The notes beneath the pieces are model-generated. The model saw only the letters and a list, made by a program, of their open reading frames with translations. It did no database searches and was not told where the DNA came from. Position numbers and translations under genes: made by a program. From CAVVJA01 sp963801715 (GTDB lineage Bacteria; Actinomycetota; Actinomycetes; Mycobacteriales; Jatrophihabitantaceae): 64,000 bases of DNA. Below, piece by piece: positions 30,286-38,581 of the stretch; within the stretch, counting starts at the first letter, position 1; each line of letters begins with the position of its first letter. The stretch lies in assembly GCA_963801715.1 (NCBI GenBank), contig CAWDGB010000006.1, positions 55,003 through 119,002 on the forward strand, written 5' to 3'.

Positions 30286-30668
30286 CTACCGCGCTCGGCA
30301 GCAGGCGCGCCGGGCCGGTCGAACGGGATCGTCGGGCAGTCCCGCCACAGCCGCTCCAAGTCATAGAAGACCCGTTCCTCGGCGTGCTGGATGTGTACGA
30401 CGATCTCGGAGTAGTCGAGCAGGACCCACCTCCCTTCACGACGCCCCTCGCGCCGTAGCGGCTTGACTCCGGCCGCGCGCAGCTTCTCCTCCACCGCATC
30501 GACGATCGCCTCGACCTGGCGCTCGTTAGATCCCGTGACGATGACGAACACATCCGTCAGGGCGAGCCGATCGCTCACGTCGATGAGCACGATGTCCGAG
30601 CCCAGCTTGTCGGCAGCCGCGTCCGCTGCGATCAGGGCAAGATCGATCGCGTGTTGGGTAGCGGCCAC
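30282..30668 (-). CDS. rsfS: ribosomal silencing factor RsfS
   Basis: RsfS binds L14 and blocks joining of ribosomal subunits during starvation. The 128-residue protein has SDIVLIDVSDRLALTDVFVIVTGSNERQVEAIVDAVEE and RWVLLDYSEIVVHIQHAEERVFYDLERLW, diagnostic of the family. The start is ATG 30668, 9 bp after nadD, and the stop overlaps the phosphatase gene, forming the conserved nadD-rsfS-phosphatase operon. Confidence 0.95.
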   Translation of the reverse strand: MAATQHAIDLALIAADAAADKLGSDIVLIDVSDRLALTDVFVIVTGSNERQVEAIVDAVEEKLRAAGVKPLRREGRREGRWVLLDYSEIVVHIQHAEERVFYDLERLWRDCPTIPFDRPGAPAAERGR

Positions 30669-30677
30669 GGCGGAAGC

Positions 30678-31305
30678 CTACGAGCCCAAAACCGACGCGC
30701 CCACGTCGGCGCGGTAGAGGCGATGCTTGCCGATGTACTGAACAACGCCATCCGGCACGAGATACCAGACGGGCAGTTCCTCCTGTACCCGTTGTCGGCA
30801 CGCGCTCGAGGAGATAGCCATGGCCGGCACATCCACGAGGGTCACGGTGTCGGTACGGCAGGTGTGCGTCGGACAGCTCGTACCCAGGGCGGGTGACGCC
30901 CACGAAGCGGGCCAGGCGAACCATCTCCTCGTGCTCCCGCCACGACAGGATCTGCCCTAGCGCGTCAGCGCCGGTGATGAAGTACAGCTCGGCGTCCGGA
31001 TGCAGCGCGTGGATGTCCCGAATTGTGTCGATGGTGAACGTCGGGCCCGGGCGGTCGATGTCGACCCGGCTGACCCAAAACCGGGGATTGGACGCGGTGG
31101 CGATGACGGTCATCAGGTAGCGGTGCTCGGCCGGGCTCACCTGACGATCGGTTTTCTGCCACGGCTGTCCGGTTGGCACGAAGATGACCTCGGACAGCCC
31201 GAATCGAACGGCAACCTCACTCGCTGCCACAAGGTGGCCATGGTGGATCGGATCGAACGTGCCTCCCATGATCCCGAGCCGGCGCGGGTGCGCGGATGCC
31301 GTCAC
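30678..31305 (-). CDS. nadD: nicotinate-nucleotide adenylyltransferase, apparent +1 frameshift
   Basis: NadD makes deamido-NAD from nicotinate mononucleotide and ATP and is essential in most bacteria. The GTG at 31305 starts VTASAHPRRLGIMGGTFDPIHHGHL, with the GGTFDPIHxGH nucleotidyltransferase motif. After SDAHLP the frame breaks near 30854. One inserted base (the A of plus-strand GGTACGG) separates it from TDTVTLVDVPAMAISSSACRQRV and a normal ending VVQYIGKHRLY. The corrected protein has 208 residues. An essential gene broken this way argues for sequence error. Confidence 0.87.
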
Positions 31306-31415
31306 GTCTGGCGATCTTACGGTCGGCTGAACGAAGTCTGTGCTGAGAAAACGTGGCGCCGGTCGACAGCCGTGATTACAGTTTTGCACACAGGGGATGT
31401 GCAGGACGGTGGGCG

Positions 31416-31811
31416 ATGGGTGAGATCGAGTGGTCCGGCCCGGGACAGCTACGGATCGGCAACGCTGAGCGAGAGAAAGCCGCGACCGAACTGGGTGAGC
31501 ACCTGGCCGCCGGACGTCTGGATGCCGACGAGTACACCGACCGAGTTGGCAAGGTCTACGCGGCGCGTACGGCGGGCGACCTCGCGCCGTTGTTCGCGGA
31601 TCTTCCGCCGTTGCAGCAGCAGGCTCCGCCTCCCCGACCCACCCGGCAGCCATCGGCCTTCCCGGTTCGCATGCTGCTCATCGTGGCGCTGATCCTGGCC
31701 TGTGTGGCCTGGGCGGCGTTCATCCGGGTGCCACCGTTCTTCATCTTCCCGCTCGTCTGGATCGTGCTGGCCGGACGCGGTATGTCGCGCGGGCCGCACC
31801 GGCGCTGGTAG
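31416..31811 (+). CDS. DUF1707 domain membrane protein
   Basis: A 131-residue protein with an N-terminal DUF1707 domain (RIGNAEREKAATELGEHLAAGRLDADEYTDRVGKVYAARTAGDLAPLFADL). A Pro/Gln linker follows, then one or two membrane helices in MLLIVALILACVAWAAFIRVPPFFIFPLVWIVLAG. Such proteins are common in actinobacteria and of unknown function. The ATG at 31416 starts the recognisable domain; the frame opens earlier but without domain similarity. It is divergent from nadD. Confidence 0.82.
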   Translation: MGEIEWSGPGQLRIGNAEREKAATELGEHLAAGRLDADEYTDRVGKVYAARTAGDLAPLFADLPPLQQQAPPPRPTRQPSAFPVRMLLIVALILACVAWAAFIRVPPFFIFPLVWIVLAGRGMSRGPHRRW

Positions 31812-31823
31812 TTCAGCCGCCGG

Positions 31824-33084
31824 TCATCGGATGTGGCCGTCTCCGGTTACGATCCACTTCGTTGACGTGAGCTCGGCCAACCCCATCGGCCCCCGAGCGT
31901 GCATCTTCTGAGTGGAAATGCCGATCTCGGCGCCGAAACCGAACTCCCCGCCATCGGTGAAGCGGGTAGATGCATTCACCATCACGACGGCGCTGTCGAC
32001 GCGCGCGACGAACCTGCGGGCGGTGTCGAGATTTCGCGTGACGATCGCTTCGGTGTGACCCGTCGACCAGGTGCGGACATGGGCAATCGCAGCGTCAACG
32101 TCATCGACGACGCGCGTGGCCATGTCGAGCGAGAGGTACTCACGACCCCAGTCCTCGTCGGTCGCTTGAACCACGTCGGGGCTCGCGGCGGCAAATGCCT
32201 CGTCGCCGTGCAGGACAACACCGTCGGCTTGCAGCGCTCTGACTACTCGCGGCACGAACTCCTCGGCAACCGCGCGATGTACGAGGAGCGTCTCGGCCGC
32301 GTTGCACACACTTGGGCGCGAGACCTTCGCGTTGACGACGATTCGCTCGGCCATGTCCAGATCGGCGTCGGCGTCAACGTAGATGTGCACGTTGCCGACG
32401 CCGGTCTCGATCACCGGCACCGTCGAGTTCTGTACCACATAGTTGATCAACCCGGCGCCGCCCCGCGGGATGATCAAGTCGACCAGGCCGCGGGCTCGGA
32501 GTAGGTAACCGACGCTTGCCCGATCGGTCCCGGGGACGAGCTGAATCGAGTCGGCCGGCAGGCCGGCCTTCTCTGCGGCGATAGCAAGGACGTCGACCAG
32601 CACCTCGTTCGAGCGATGGGCGGTGCCCGACCCGCGAAGCAGCGCGGCATTGCCGGACTTGAGCGCGAGCCCGGCCGCGTCGACAGTCACGTTGGGTCGG
32701 GCCTCGTACACCATCGCGACGACGCCGAACGGCACGCGGATCTGGCGAATCTCGAGACCATTTGGCCGGATGTAACCGCGCACGACCTCGCCGACGGGGT
32801 CGGCCAGTGCGGCAACGTCTCGAAGACCTGCAGCCATTCCGTCGATGCGTTCCGCGGACAGCGTTAGCCGATCGATCATCGCCGGCGGTGTGGCCGCCGC
32901 TCGGGCGGCGGCCACGTCGACCGCGTTGGCCCGGAGTCACGTCGTCGGTCGCGCCGGCCAGGGCGTCGGCCATCGCGAGCAGTGCGGCGTCCTTACGGGC
33001 CCGTGACAACGGTGCGAGCTCGGCCGCGGCGACCCGGGCCCGGGCGGCCGCTGCGCGGACCTGCTGTTCGAGGTCATCCGTCAT
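31824..33084 (-). CDS. proA: gamma-glutamyl phosphate reductase, apparent +1 frameshift
   Basis: ProA reduces gamma-glutamyl phosphate to glutamate semialdehyde in proline synthesis. The C-terminal frame contains GNVHIYVDADADLDMAERIVVNAKVSRPSVCNAAETLLVH with the catalytic Cys, and the ending GPMGLAELTSTKW. The N-terminal frame starts at ATG 33084 (MTDDLEQQVRAAAARARVAA). They join near 32930, where one extra G in CCGGGCC separates DDVTP from ANAVDVAAARAAATPPAMIDRL. The corrected length is about 419 residues. Here proA and proB are separated by a divergent mannosyltransferase gene. Confidence 0.88.
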
Positions 33085-33193
33085 GACGGCCAGGGTACGG
33101 CGGCTGCCGGATGCCCTCGCCTCCGCAGGCTCGCCAGCCAGAGCCTGCGACAATGGCTCGATCCAGTGAGTCTGTGGGGGGAAGCGAGCAGGG

Positions 33194-34419
33194 GTGAGAG
33201 CGGGCCAGTCACCGGTACGCCCAGCACTCACTGCTCTGGTGCTGCCGTCGAGCTGGCAGCCCGCAGTCCGGTCCGGCCTGCGCCTGTGGGCGATCAGCCG
33301 CGTCGCGTTCCTGACCTACGGTCTGGTGCTGGCGGCGCTGCTACCCGCGGCCCGGCCAAAGAACGCGTCCAGCGCCGCACTGTGGCCGGTGACGTTGTAC
33401 GCGCGCTACGACAGCGGCCACTTCGTGCATCTCGCGGCGTTCGGCTACCCCCTCAAGCCGTTCCGGTTGCCTTTGATGAATGCCGACAACGAACATGCGT
33501 TCCTGCCCGGGTATCCCATCGGAGCGCGCTGGCTCGCCGACGCATTGACCGGCGGAAGCCCAGGCCCCGACGGTTACCTCACGGCGCTCGCTGTACTCGC
33601 CTGGCTCGGCGCCGCCGTGGCCGCGGTGCTGATCTGGCGGCTTGCGGCTGATGAGGCGGACGCGCCGATCGCTGATCGCGCAGTCCTGATCCTCCTTGCC
33701 GGCCCGTATGCCGTCTTTCTCATGGCGTCGTATTCCGACGGCGTGTTTCTCGCCTTTGCGCTCGCCGCCTGGCTCGCCGGCCGACGGGATCGTTGGTGGC
33801 TAGCTGGGCTGATGGCGGCCGGGGCAGCGATCGTCCGGATCAACGGGCTGTTCCTCGCAGCCGGGCTCGCCGTCATGTTCGTGCTCGCGGCCCGGGCGGC
33901 CGGACGACGGATCGTCCGGCTTCCGAGGCGCTTGCGTTGACGCTGCCACTGTTGGCGACCGCAGGGTACTTCGGCTGGATGCGAGCGACGACCGGGCGAT
34001 GGACGACGTGGTTCGAGGTCCAGGAGCGTGGCTGGGCTCGTACAACTACCTGGCCCTGGACGACCTTGGTCCACAGCGCCGAACGGCTGCTCACGGTCGA
34101 ACCTTGGCCCGTGCGCTACCAGGACTGGCTCGAGATGGTTTTCGCAGCGCTGCTCGTGCTCGGCGTCGTGGTGCTCTTCCGTCGGCGTCGCTGGCCCGAG
34201 TTCGTCTATGTCGGACTGACCGCCGGGTCGCTGCTGACCAGCTCCTACTACGTCTCGATCCCCCGCTCCATGCTCGTGTGCTTCCCGCTCATCGTCATCG
34301 CCGCCGAGTGGACCCGGCGTAGCGCCCATCGTTGGCTGGTCGCTGCGTGCGTCACGGTCGGGGTGGCCATGCTCGTGTTCAACACGACCACACTGCTCTT
34401 CGATCAGTGGAGCGGCTGA
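33194..34419 (+). CDS. mannosyltransferase family protein (PIG-V-like GT-C), apparent -1 frameshift
   Basis: An integral membrane glycosyltransferase resembling the GPI mannosyltransferase 2/PIG-V group. The first frame has YARYDSGHFVHLAAFGYP (the early DSG loop), NEHAFLPGYPIGARWLA, and several helices. The second frame carries RYQDWLEMVFAALLVLGVVVLFRRRRWPEFVYVGLTAG to the C-terminus. They join near 33903, where one base seems missing (or two extra), yielding about 408 residues. Lipid-linked mannose is the likely donor. It is transcribed opposite to proA and proB. Confidence 0.75.
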
Positions 34420-34423
34420 GGTT

Positions 34424-35530
34424 CTACCCAGCCCAGCTACGGAGCAGTGCGAGATCGTCGCGGTGCACGACGGCGCGCCGGAACTCCGCCGGCAACTCGC
34501 CGGTCTTACGTCCAAGCAACGACGGCAGATCCGCCGCGTCGTAACCAACGAGGCCGCGCGCCACGACCGTGCCGTCCGCCGTCGCCAGGTCCACAGGATC
34601 GCCCGAGTCGAAGTCCCCGCTCACCTCGATGATGCCGGCCGGAAGCAGCGATGCCCGGCGGTTCACAACGGCGACTATGGCCCCGCGATCCAGTGTCAGC
34701 CGTCCGCGCGGCGTGGACGCGTGCCTGAGCCAAAACAGCCGTGATGCGGTCCGGTCGCCGACTGGATGGAAGTACGTGCCGGTTCGGCCCTCGAGGGCTT
34801 CGCCGACCGACGTCGCCGCCGCGAGCAGGACCGGGATTCCCGCTCCGGTCGCGATGACCGCGGCCTCGATCTTGGTCGCCATGCCACCGAGGCCGACGCC
34901 GCTTCCACTCCCCCGGGTGTCGACGTCGGCTAGGTCTTCCGGCCCCCGCACCTCCGCCACCAATCGCGCTTCGGATCGGCGTGGGTTGCCCGTATAGAGA
35001 CCGTCGACGTCGGATAGCAACACGAGCGCGTCGGCGTGGACGAGATGAGCCACGAGTGCAGCCAGCCGATCGTTGTCCCCAAAGCGGATTTCGTGCGTGG
35101 CGACCGTGTCGTTCTCGTTCACGATCGGCGCAATTCCGAGTGCCAGTAGGCGTTCCAACGTTCGATTGGCATTGCGGTAATGACCCCGCCGGTCGAGGTC
35201 GTCGGCGGTGAGCAGCACCTGCCCGACCCGCAGACCGTGGCGGGCGAACGACGCCGCGTAGCGCTCGACGAGCAGCAGCTGGCCGACGCTCGCCGCGGCC
35301 TGCTGGGTCGCAAGGTCGCGAGGTCGGGCCCGCAACCCGAGCGGCTCGATGCCCGCCGCGATGGCACCCGAGGACACCAGGACGACTTGTCTGCCGGCGG
35401 TTCGCTGAGCGGCCAGCGCATCGACGAGCCGATCGAGCCGCTCCGGATCGAGCCGGCCGGACGACGTGAGCGACGAGGACCCGACCTTGACCACAACGCG
35501 GTGCGCCGTCGAGATGGCTTCGCGGTTCAC
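34424..35530 (-). CDS. proB: glutamate 5-kinase
   Basis: ProB phosphorylates glutamate in the first step of proline synthesis. The 368-residue protein has the kinase start VVKVGSSSL, NENDTVATHEIRFGDNDRLAALVAH, and TGGMATK-like VGLGGMATKIEAAVIATGAGIPV. A C-terminal PUA domain (residues about 275-360) includes GRLTLDRGAIVAVVNRRASLLPAGI. It overlaps obg by 4 bp and is probably cotranscribed with it, as in mycobacteria. Confidence 0.96.
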   Translation of the reverse strand: MNREAISTAHRVVVKVGSSSLTSSGRLDPERLDRLVDALAAQRTAGRQVVLVSSGAIAAGIEPLGLRARPRDLATQQAAASVGQLLLVERYAASFARHGLRVGQVLLTADDLDRRGHYRNANRTLERLLALGIAPIVNENDTVATHEIRFGDNDRLAALVAHLVHADALVLLSDVDGLYTGNPRRSEARLVAEVRGPEDLADVDTRGSGSGVGLGGMATKIEAAVIATGAGIPVLLAAATSVGEALEGRTGTYFHPVGDRTASRLFWLRHASTPRGRLTLDRGAIVAVVNRRASLLPAGIIEVSGDFDSGDPVDLATADGTVVARGLVGYDAADLPSLLGRKTGELPAEFRRAVVHRDDLALLRSWAG

Positions 35531-37014
35531 GAGCCGCCCTCGACCCCCGACTCCGCGTCGACCCCGTGATCGTCGGAGTCCTCCGGAGCCGATGCGTCCG
35601 GAACGCGACGGGCCCGCTTCGCGGCCAGTCGAGTCGCAGCCCCAGGTCGGCTGGACGTCTCGAGGCGAGGATCCGTGCCCCGTCGACCCGGCATCAGGTC
35701 GACCTCGTCGCCGGCGGCGGGATGGAAATCGAATGTGACGTCGCCGATGGTCACGGCGGCGCCGACCTTAGCTCCCAGCCGGGTGAGCTCTGTTTCCACG
35801 CCCAGGCGAGCTAGCCGATCGGCGAGGTATCCGACCGCTTCGTCGTTGTCGAAGTTGGTTTGCTGGACCCAGCGCTCGGGTTTGGATCCGTGAACCACAA
35901 AGCCACCCGGCTCGGCCGGATCCGGGTCGATGGTGAAGCCCGCAGCGTCGACAGGCTGCGGGTGTAGAACGATTCGCGCCGGTTCGGGCGGTGGCCGGCC
36001 GGCCCGGTCGGCCTCGACCTCACCGGCCAGCGCGTAGGCAAGGTCAGACAGCCCAGCGTGGGTCGCCGCCGAGATCTCGAAGACCGGCAGCCCGCGAGCC
36101 TCGAACTCCGGCCGGACGAGCGCGGCCAGTTCGGCCGCCTCCGGGACGTCGATCTTGTTCAGCGCCACCAGTCGAGGTCGCGCGAGCAAGTCGCCAAAGG
36201 TGCCGACGTACTGGGCGAGTTCCCGCTCGACGGCTTCCACATCGCTCACCGGATCACGGCCCGGCGCCGCCGTCGCACAGTCCACGACGTGCAGCAAAAC
36301 GGCGCATCGTTCGACATGACGCAGGAATTCCAGGCCGAGCCCCTTGCCTTGAGCGGCACCCGGGATGAGGCCGGGGACGTCGGCGATCGTGTAGGTGACA
36401 TCGCCGGCGCTCACGACACCGAGGTTTGGCACCAGTGTGGTGAATGGGTAGTCCGCGATCTTGGGCCGAGCGGCGGATAGGGCGGCGATCAGGGATGACT
36501 TCCCGGCTGACGGGAACCCGACCAGGCCGACATCGGCGACGCTCTTGAGTTCCAGGATGACGTCGTGGGTTTCTCCCGGCTCGCCGAGGAGCGCGAAGCC
36601 AGGAGCCTTGCGTCGGGGCGACGCGAGCGCTGCGTTCCCGAGACCGCCGCGGCCCCCGCGAGCGGCCACGAAGCGGCTACCCGTGCCGGTCAGGTCGGCC
36701 AGGACCGTGCCGTCAGCCGCCTGTACCACCGTCCCGTCTGGCACTCGTAGCTCGAGGTCGCTGCCGTCGGCACCGTTGCGGTTGCTGCCGGCACCTTGCT
36801 TGCCGTTGCCGGCTCGCTGGTGGGGATGATGATGAAAATCGAGCAGCGTATGGATGTTCGGGTCCACGACGAGCACCACATCGCCACCGCGACCGCCGTT
36901 GCCACCGTCCGGTCCGCCGAGCGGTTTGAATTTCTCGCGGTGGATCGACGCCACGCCATGCCCGCCGTGTCCGGCGCCGAGATGCAGCACGACGCGATCG
37001 ACGAAGCTCGCCAT
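35527..37014 (-). CDS. obg: GTPase Obg/CgtA
   Basis: Obg is an essential GTPase of 50S subunit assembly and stress response. The 495-residue protein has the glycine-rich N-terminal Obg fold (GGDVVLVVDPN, GNGKQGAG), the G domain with GFPSAGKSS, DVPGLI and NKID, and the actinobacterial C-terminal OCT domain (residues about 350-430) plus a basic tail of about 60 residues. The ATG at 37014 begins the typical ASFVDRVVLHLGAGHGGHG. A strong terminator lies just upstream, so obg may have its own promoter as well as readthrough from rpmA. Confidence 0.97.
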   Translation of the reverse strand: MASFVDRVVLHLGAGHGGHGVASIHREKFKPLGGPDGGNGGRGGDVVLVVDPNIHTLLDFHHHPHQRAGNGKQGAGSNRNGADGSDLELRVPDGTVVQAADGTVLADLTGTGSRFVAARGGRGGLGNAALASPRRKAPGFALLGEPGETHDVILELKSVADVGLVGFPSAGKSSLIAALSAARPKIADYPFTTLVPNLGVVSAGDVTYTIADVPGLIPGAAQGKGLGLEFLRHVERCAVLLHVVDCATAAPGRDPVSDVEAVERELAQYVGTFGDLLARPRLVALNKIDVPEAAELAALVRPEFEARGLPVFEISAATHAGLSDLAYALAGEVEADRAGRPPPEPARIVLHPQPVDAAGFTIDPDPAEPGGFVVHGSKPERWVQQTNFDNDEAVGYLADRLARLGVETELTRLGAKVGAAVTIGDVTFDFHPAAGDEVDLMPGRRGTDPRLETSSRPGAATRLAAKRARRVPDASAPEDSDDHGVDAESGVEGGS

Positions 37015-37043
37015 GTGCTGCCTCCTACCGGAAACACGACGAA

Positions 37044-37076
37044 GGGGCGGCCCGGGCCGCTGACCCGGGCCGCCCC
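37044..37076 (-). terminator. strong GC-rich hairpin between rpmA and obg
   Basis: A perfect 13-bp stem (GGGGCGGCCCGGG at 37044-37056 with its complement at 37064-37076) has a 7-base loop, 28 bases after the rpmA stop. A short T-rich stretch (CTTCGTCG) follows on the minus strand. It would end rplU-rpmA transcripts partly or fully before obg. Confidence 0.7.
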
Positions 37077-37103
37077 TCGACGACGTATGTGTGGCCGGGT
37101 CGC

Positions 37104-37361
37104 TCAGACGCCGGACGGGACGATGCTGACGGTCTTGCGACCGCGCGACTCACCGAACTGCACGTTTCCTTCGACCAGCGCGAACAGCGTGTCATCGCCA
37201 CCGCGGCCGACATTCGCACCGGGGTGGAACTTGGTGCCGCGCTGGCGGACGAGAATCTCGCCGGCATGGACGGACTGACCGCCGAATCGCTTCACGCCGA
37301 GTCGTTGTGCGGTCGAGTCGCGGCCGTTACGGGAACTCGACGCGCCCTTCTTGTGAGCCAT
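37104..37361 (-). CDS. rpmA: 50S ribosomal protein L27
   Basis: An 85-residue basic protein beginning AHKKGASSSRNGRDSTAQRLGVKRFGG, the family signature, and containing AGEILVRQRGTKFHPG. L27 lies near the peptidyl transferase centre. It starts 10 bp after rplU and is followed by a strong terminator. Confidence 0.97.
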   Translation of the reverse strand: MAHKKGASSSRNGRDSTAQRLGVKRFGGQSVHAGEILVRQRGTKFHPGANVGRGGDDTLFALVEGNVQFGESRGRKTVSIVPSGV

Positions 37362-37371
37362 TTACGGATCC

Positions 37372-37704
37372 TTACTTCTTGCCGGACGACGTCTCGGCCG
37401 CGCTTATCCCGGTCACCTTCAGCTGGGTCAGCCGCTGACGGTGGCCCATTCGCTTGTGGTACCCGGTCTTGTTCTTGAACTTGTGGATGCTGATCTTCGG
37501 GCCCTTGACCTCGGCGACCACCTCGGCGGTCACCGCAACAGCCGCGAGCTGGTCGGCGTCGTGCGTTACCTTCTCGCCATCGACGAGAAGCACCGCGGGC
37601 AGCGAGACCTCCTCGCCTGGAGCCGCGGGCAGCTTCTCCACCGACACGACGTCACCAACGGCTACTCGGTACTGCTTGCCGCCAGTCTTGACGATGGCGT
37701 ACAT
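37372..37704 (-). CDS. rplU: 50S ribosomal protein L21
   Basis: L21 binds 23S rRNA. The 110-residue protein begins MYAIVKTGGKQYRVAVGDVV and contains KFKNKTGYHKRMGHRQRLTQLKVTGI. The open frame extends to 37770, but the ATG at 37704 gives the standard start. It heads the rplU-rpmA operon. Confidence 0.97.
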   Translation of the reverse strand: MYAIVKTGGKQYRVAVGDVVSVEKLPAAPGEEVSLPAVLLVDGEKVTHDADQLAAVAVTAEVVAEVKGPKISIHKFKNKTGYHKRMGHRQRLTQLKVTGISAAETSSGKK

Positions 37705-37762
37705 CGGGGGTCGCACTCCTCGAGTCAGGCGAGAGCGGCAGCGGTCGACGCGCACGCAACAA

Positions 37763-37784
37763 CGGCCCACCGCTCGATGGGCCG
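37763..37784 (-). other. short hairpin in the rplU leader
   Basis: CGGCCCA and TGGGCCG form a perfect 7-bp stem with an 8-base loop, 59 bases upstream of the rplU start. It could be a leader element or the terminator of the TMEM175-like gene, whose stop is at 37838. No U-tract is present. Confidence 0.35.
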
Positions 37785-37837
37785 CAATCCAGGATACGGC
37801 ACGCTCCGTACGGTGAGCAAAGCGCCGCCGGAATGGC

Positions 37838-38431
37838 TCACGTCGACCGCGCCCGAGGGATGGCGACCTGATTGAACGCGTAGTAGACCGCGAGCACGCC
37901 GTGGACCGCGAGCGTTAGTGGCGCCGAGATGAGTGCCAGCACGACCGTGACCGGATAGACGACCAGGCCGAGTGCGAACCGGCCGCGGGTTGCCCGCGCC
38001 CGCGCGTAGTCCACACCCGGAACCAGCAGGCGATCGGTGCGCGTCGCCCACCACCAGAGCACGACGTATGCGATCGCGACCAGCACCATGACGCTGCTGT
38101 AGACGACCGCGGCATCGTGGGATGCGGTGTCATCCCTCAGGTATTCCGCCATCAACGCCGTCGGCCACGGGATCGCAGCGACAACGAGCAGCAGAAGCAA
38201 ATTGATCATGATCAGGCCGCGGTCGACCCGGGCCATGTAGCCGAACAGTGTGTGGTGGTTGAGCCAGATGATGCCGATGACGAGAAAACTCACGACATAC
38301 GCGGCGTACGAGGGCCACTGCTGACCCAGCGCTGACCATAAGTGCTGATCCGGCGCGACCGTCGGCACCTTGATGTCAAGGATGAGCAGCGTGATGGCAA
38401 TGGCGAAAACGCCGTCGCTGAACGCCTCCAC
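37838..38431 (-). CDS. TMEM175 family (DUF1211) potassium-channel-like protein
   Basis: A 197-residue membrane protein with the diagnostic first-helix motif EAFSDGVFAIAITLLILDI and six predicted helices. Bacterial TMEM175 proteins are potassium channels. As read it starts with GTG at 38431, inside the first conserved motif. An ATG at 38477 (MTEADDRRQNV) lies upstream one base out of phase, so a +1 error near 38440-38455 may have cut off the first 15 residues. It is on the same strand as rplU, separated by 133 bp. Confidence 0.82.
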   Translation of the reverse strand: MEAFSDGVFAIAITLLILDIKVPTVAPDQHLWSALGQQWPSYAAYVVSFLVIGIIWLNHHTLFGYMARVDRGLIMINLLLLLVVAAIPWPTALMAEYLRDDTASHDAAVVYSSVMVLVAIAYVVLWWWATRTDRLLVPGVDYARARATRGRFALGLVVYPVTVVLALISAPLTLAVHGVLAVYYAFNQVAIPRARST

Positions 38432-38581
38432 TCGCGACGAACCGGACGTTCTGGCGTCGGTCGTCCGCCTCCGTCATTGCGGCCGCGTAATCATGTAAGC
38501 CTTATCCGACCGGAACCGGCGGGCCGGCAGGCCGAGTCGCGGAACGGCGACCCCGCCGCCTCGGCGCTCGGCTCGGTTCCG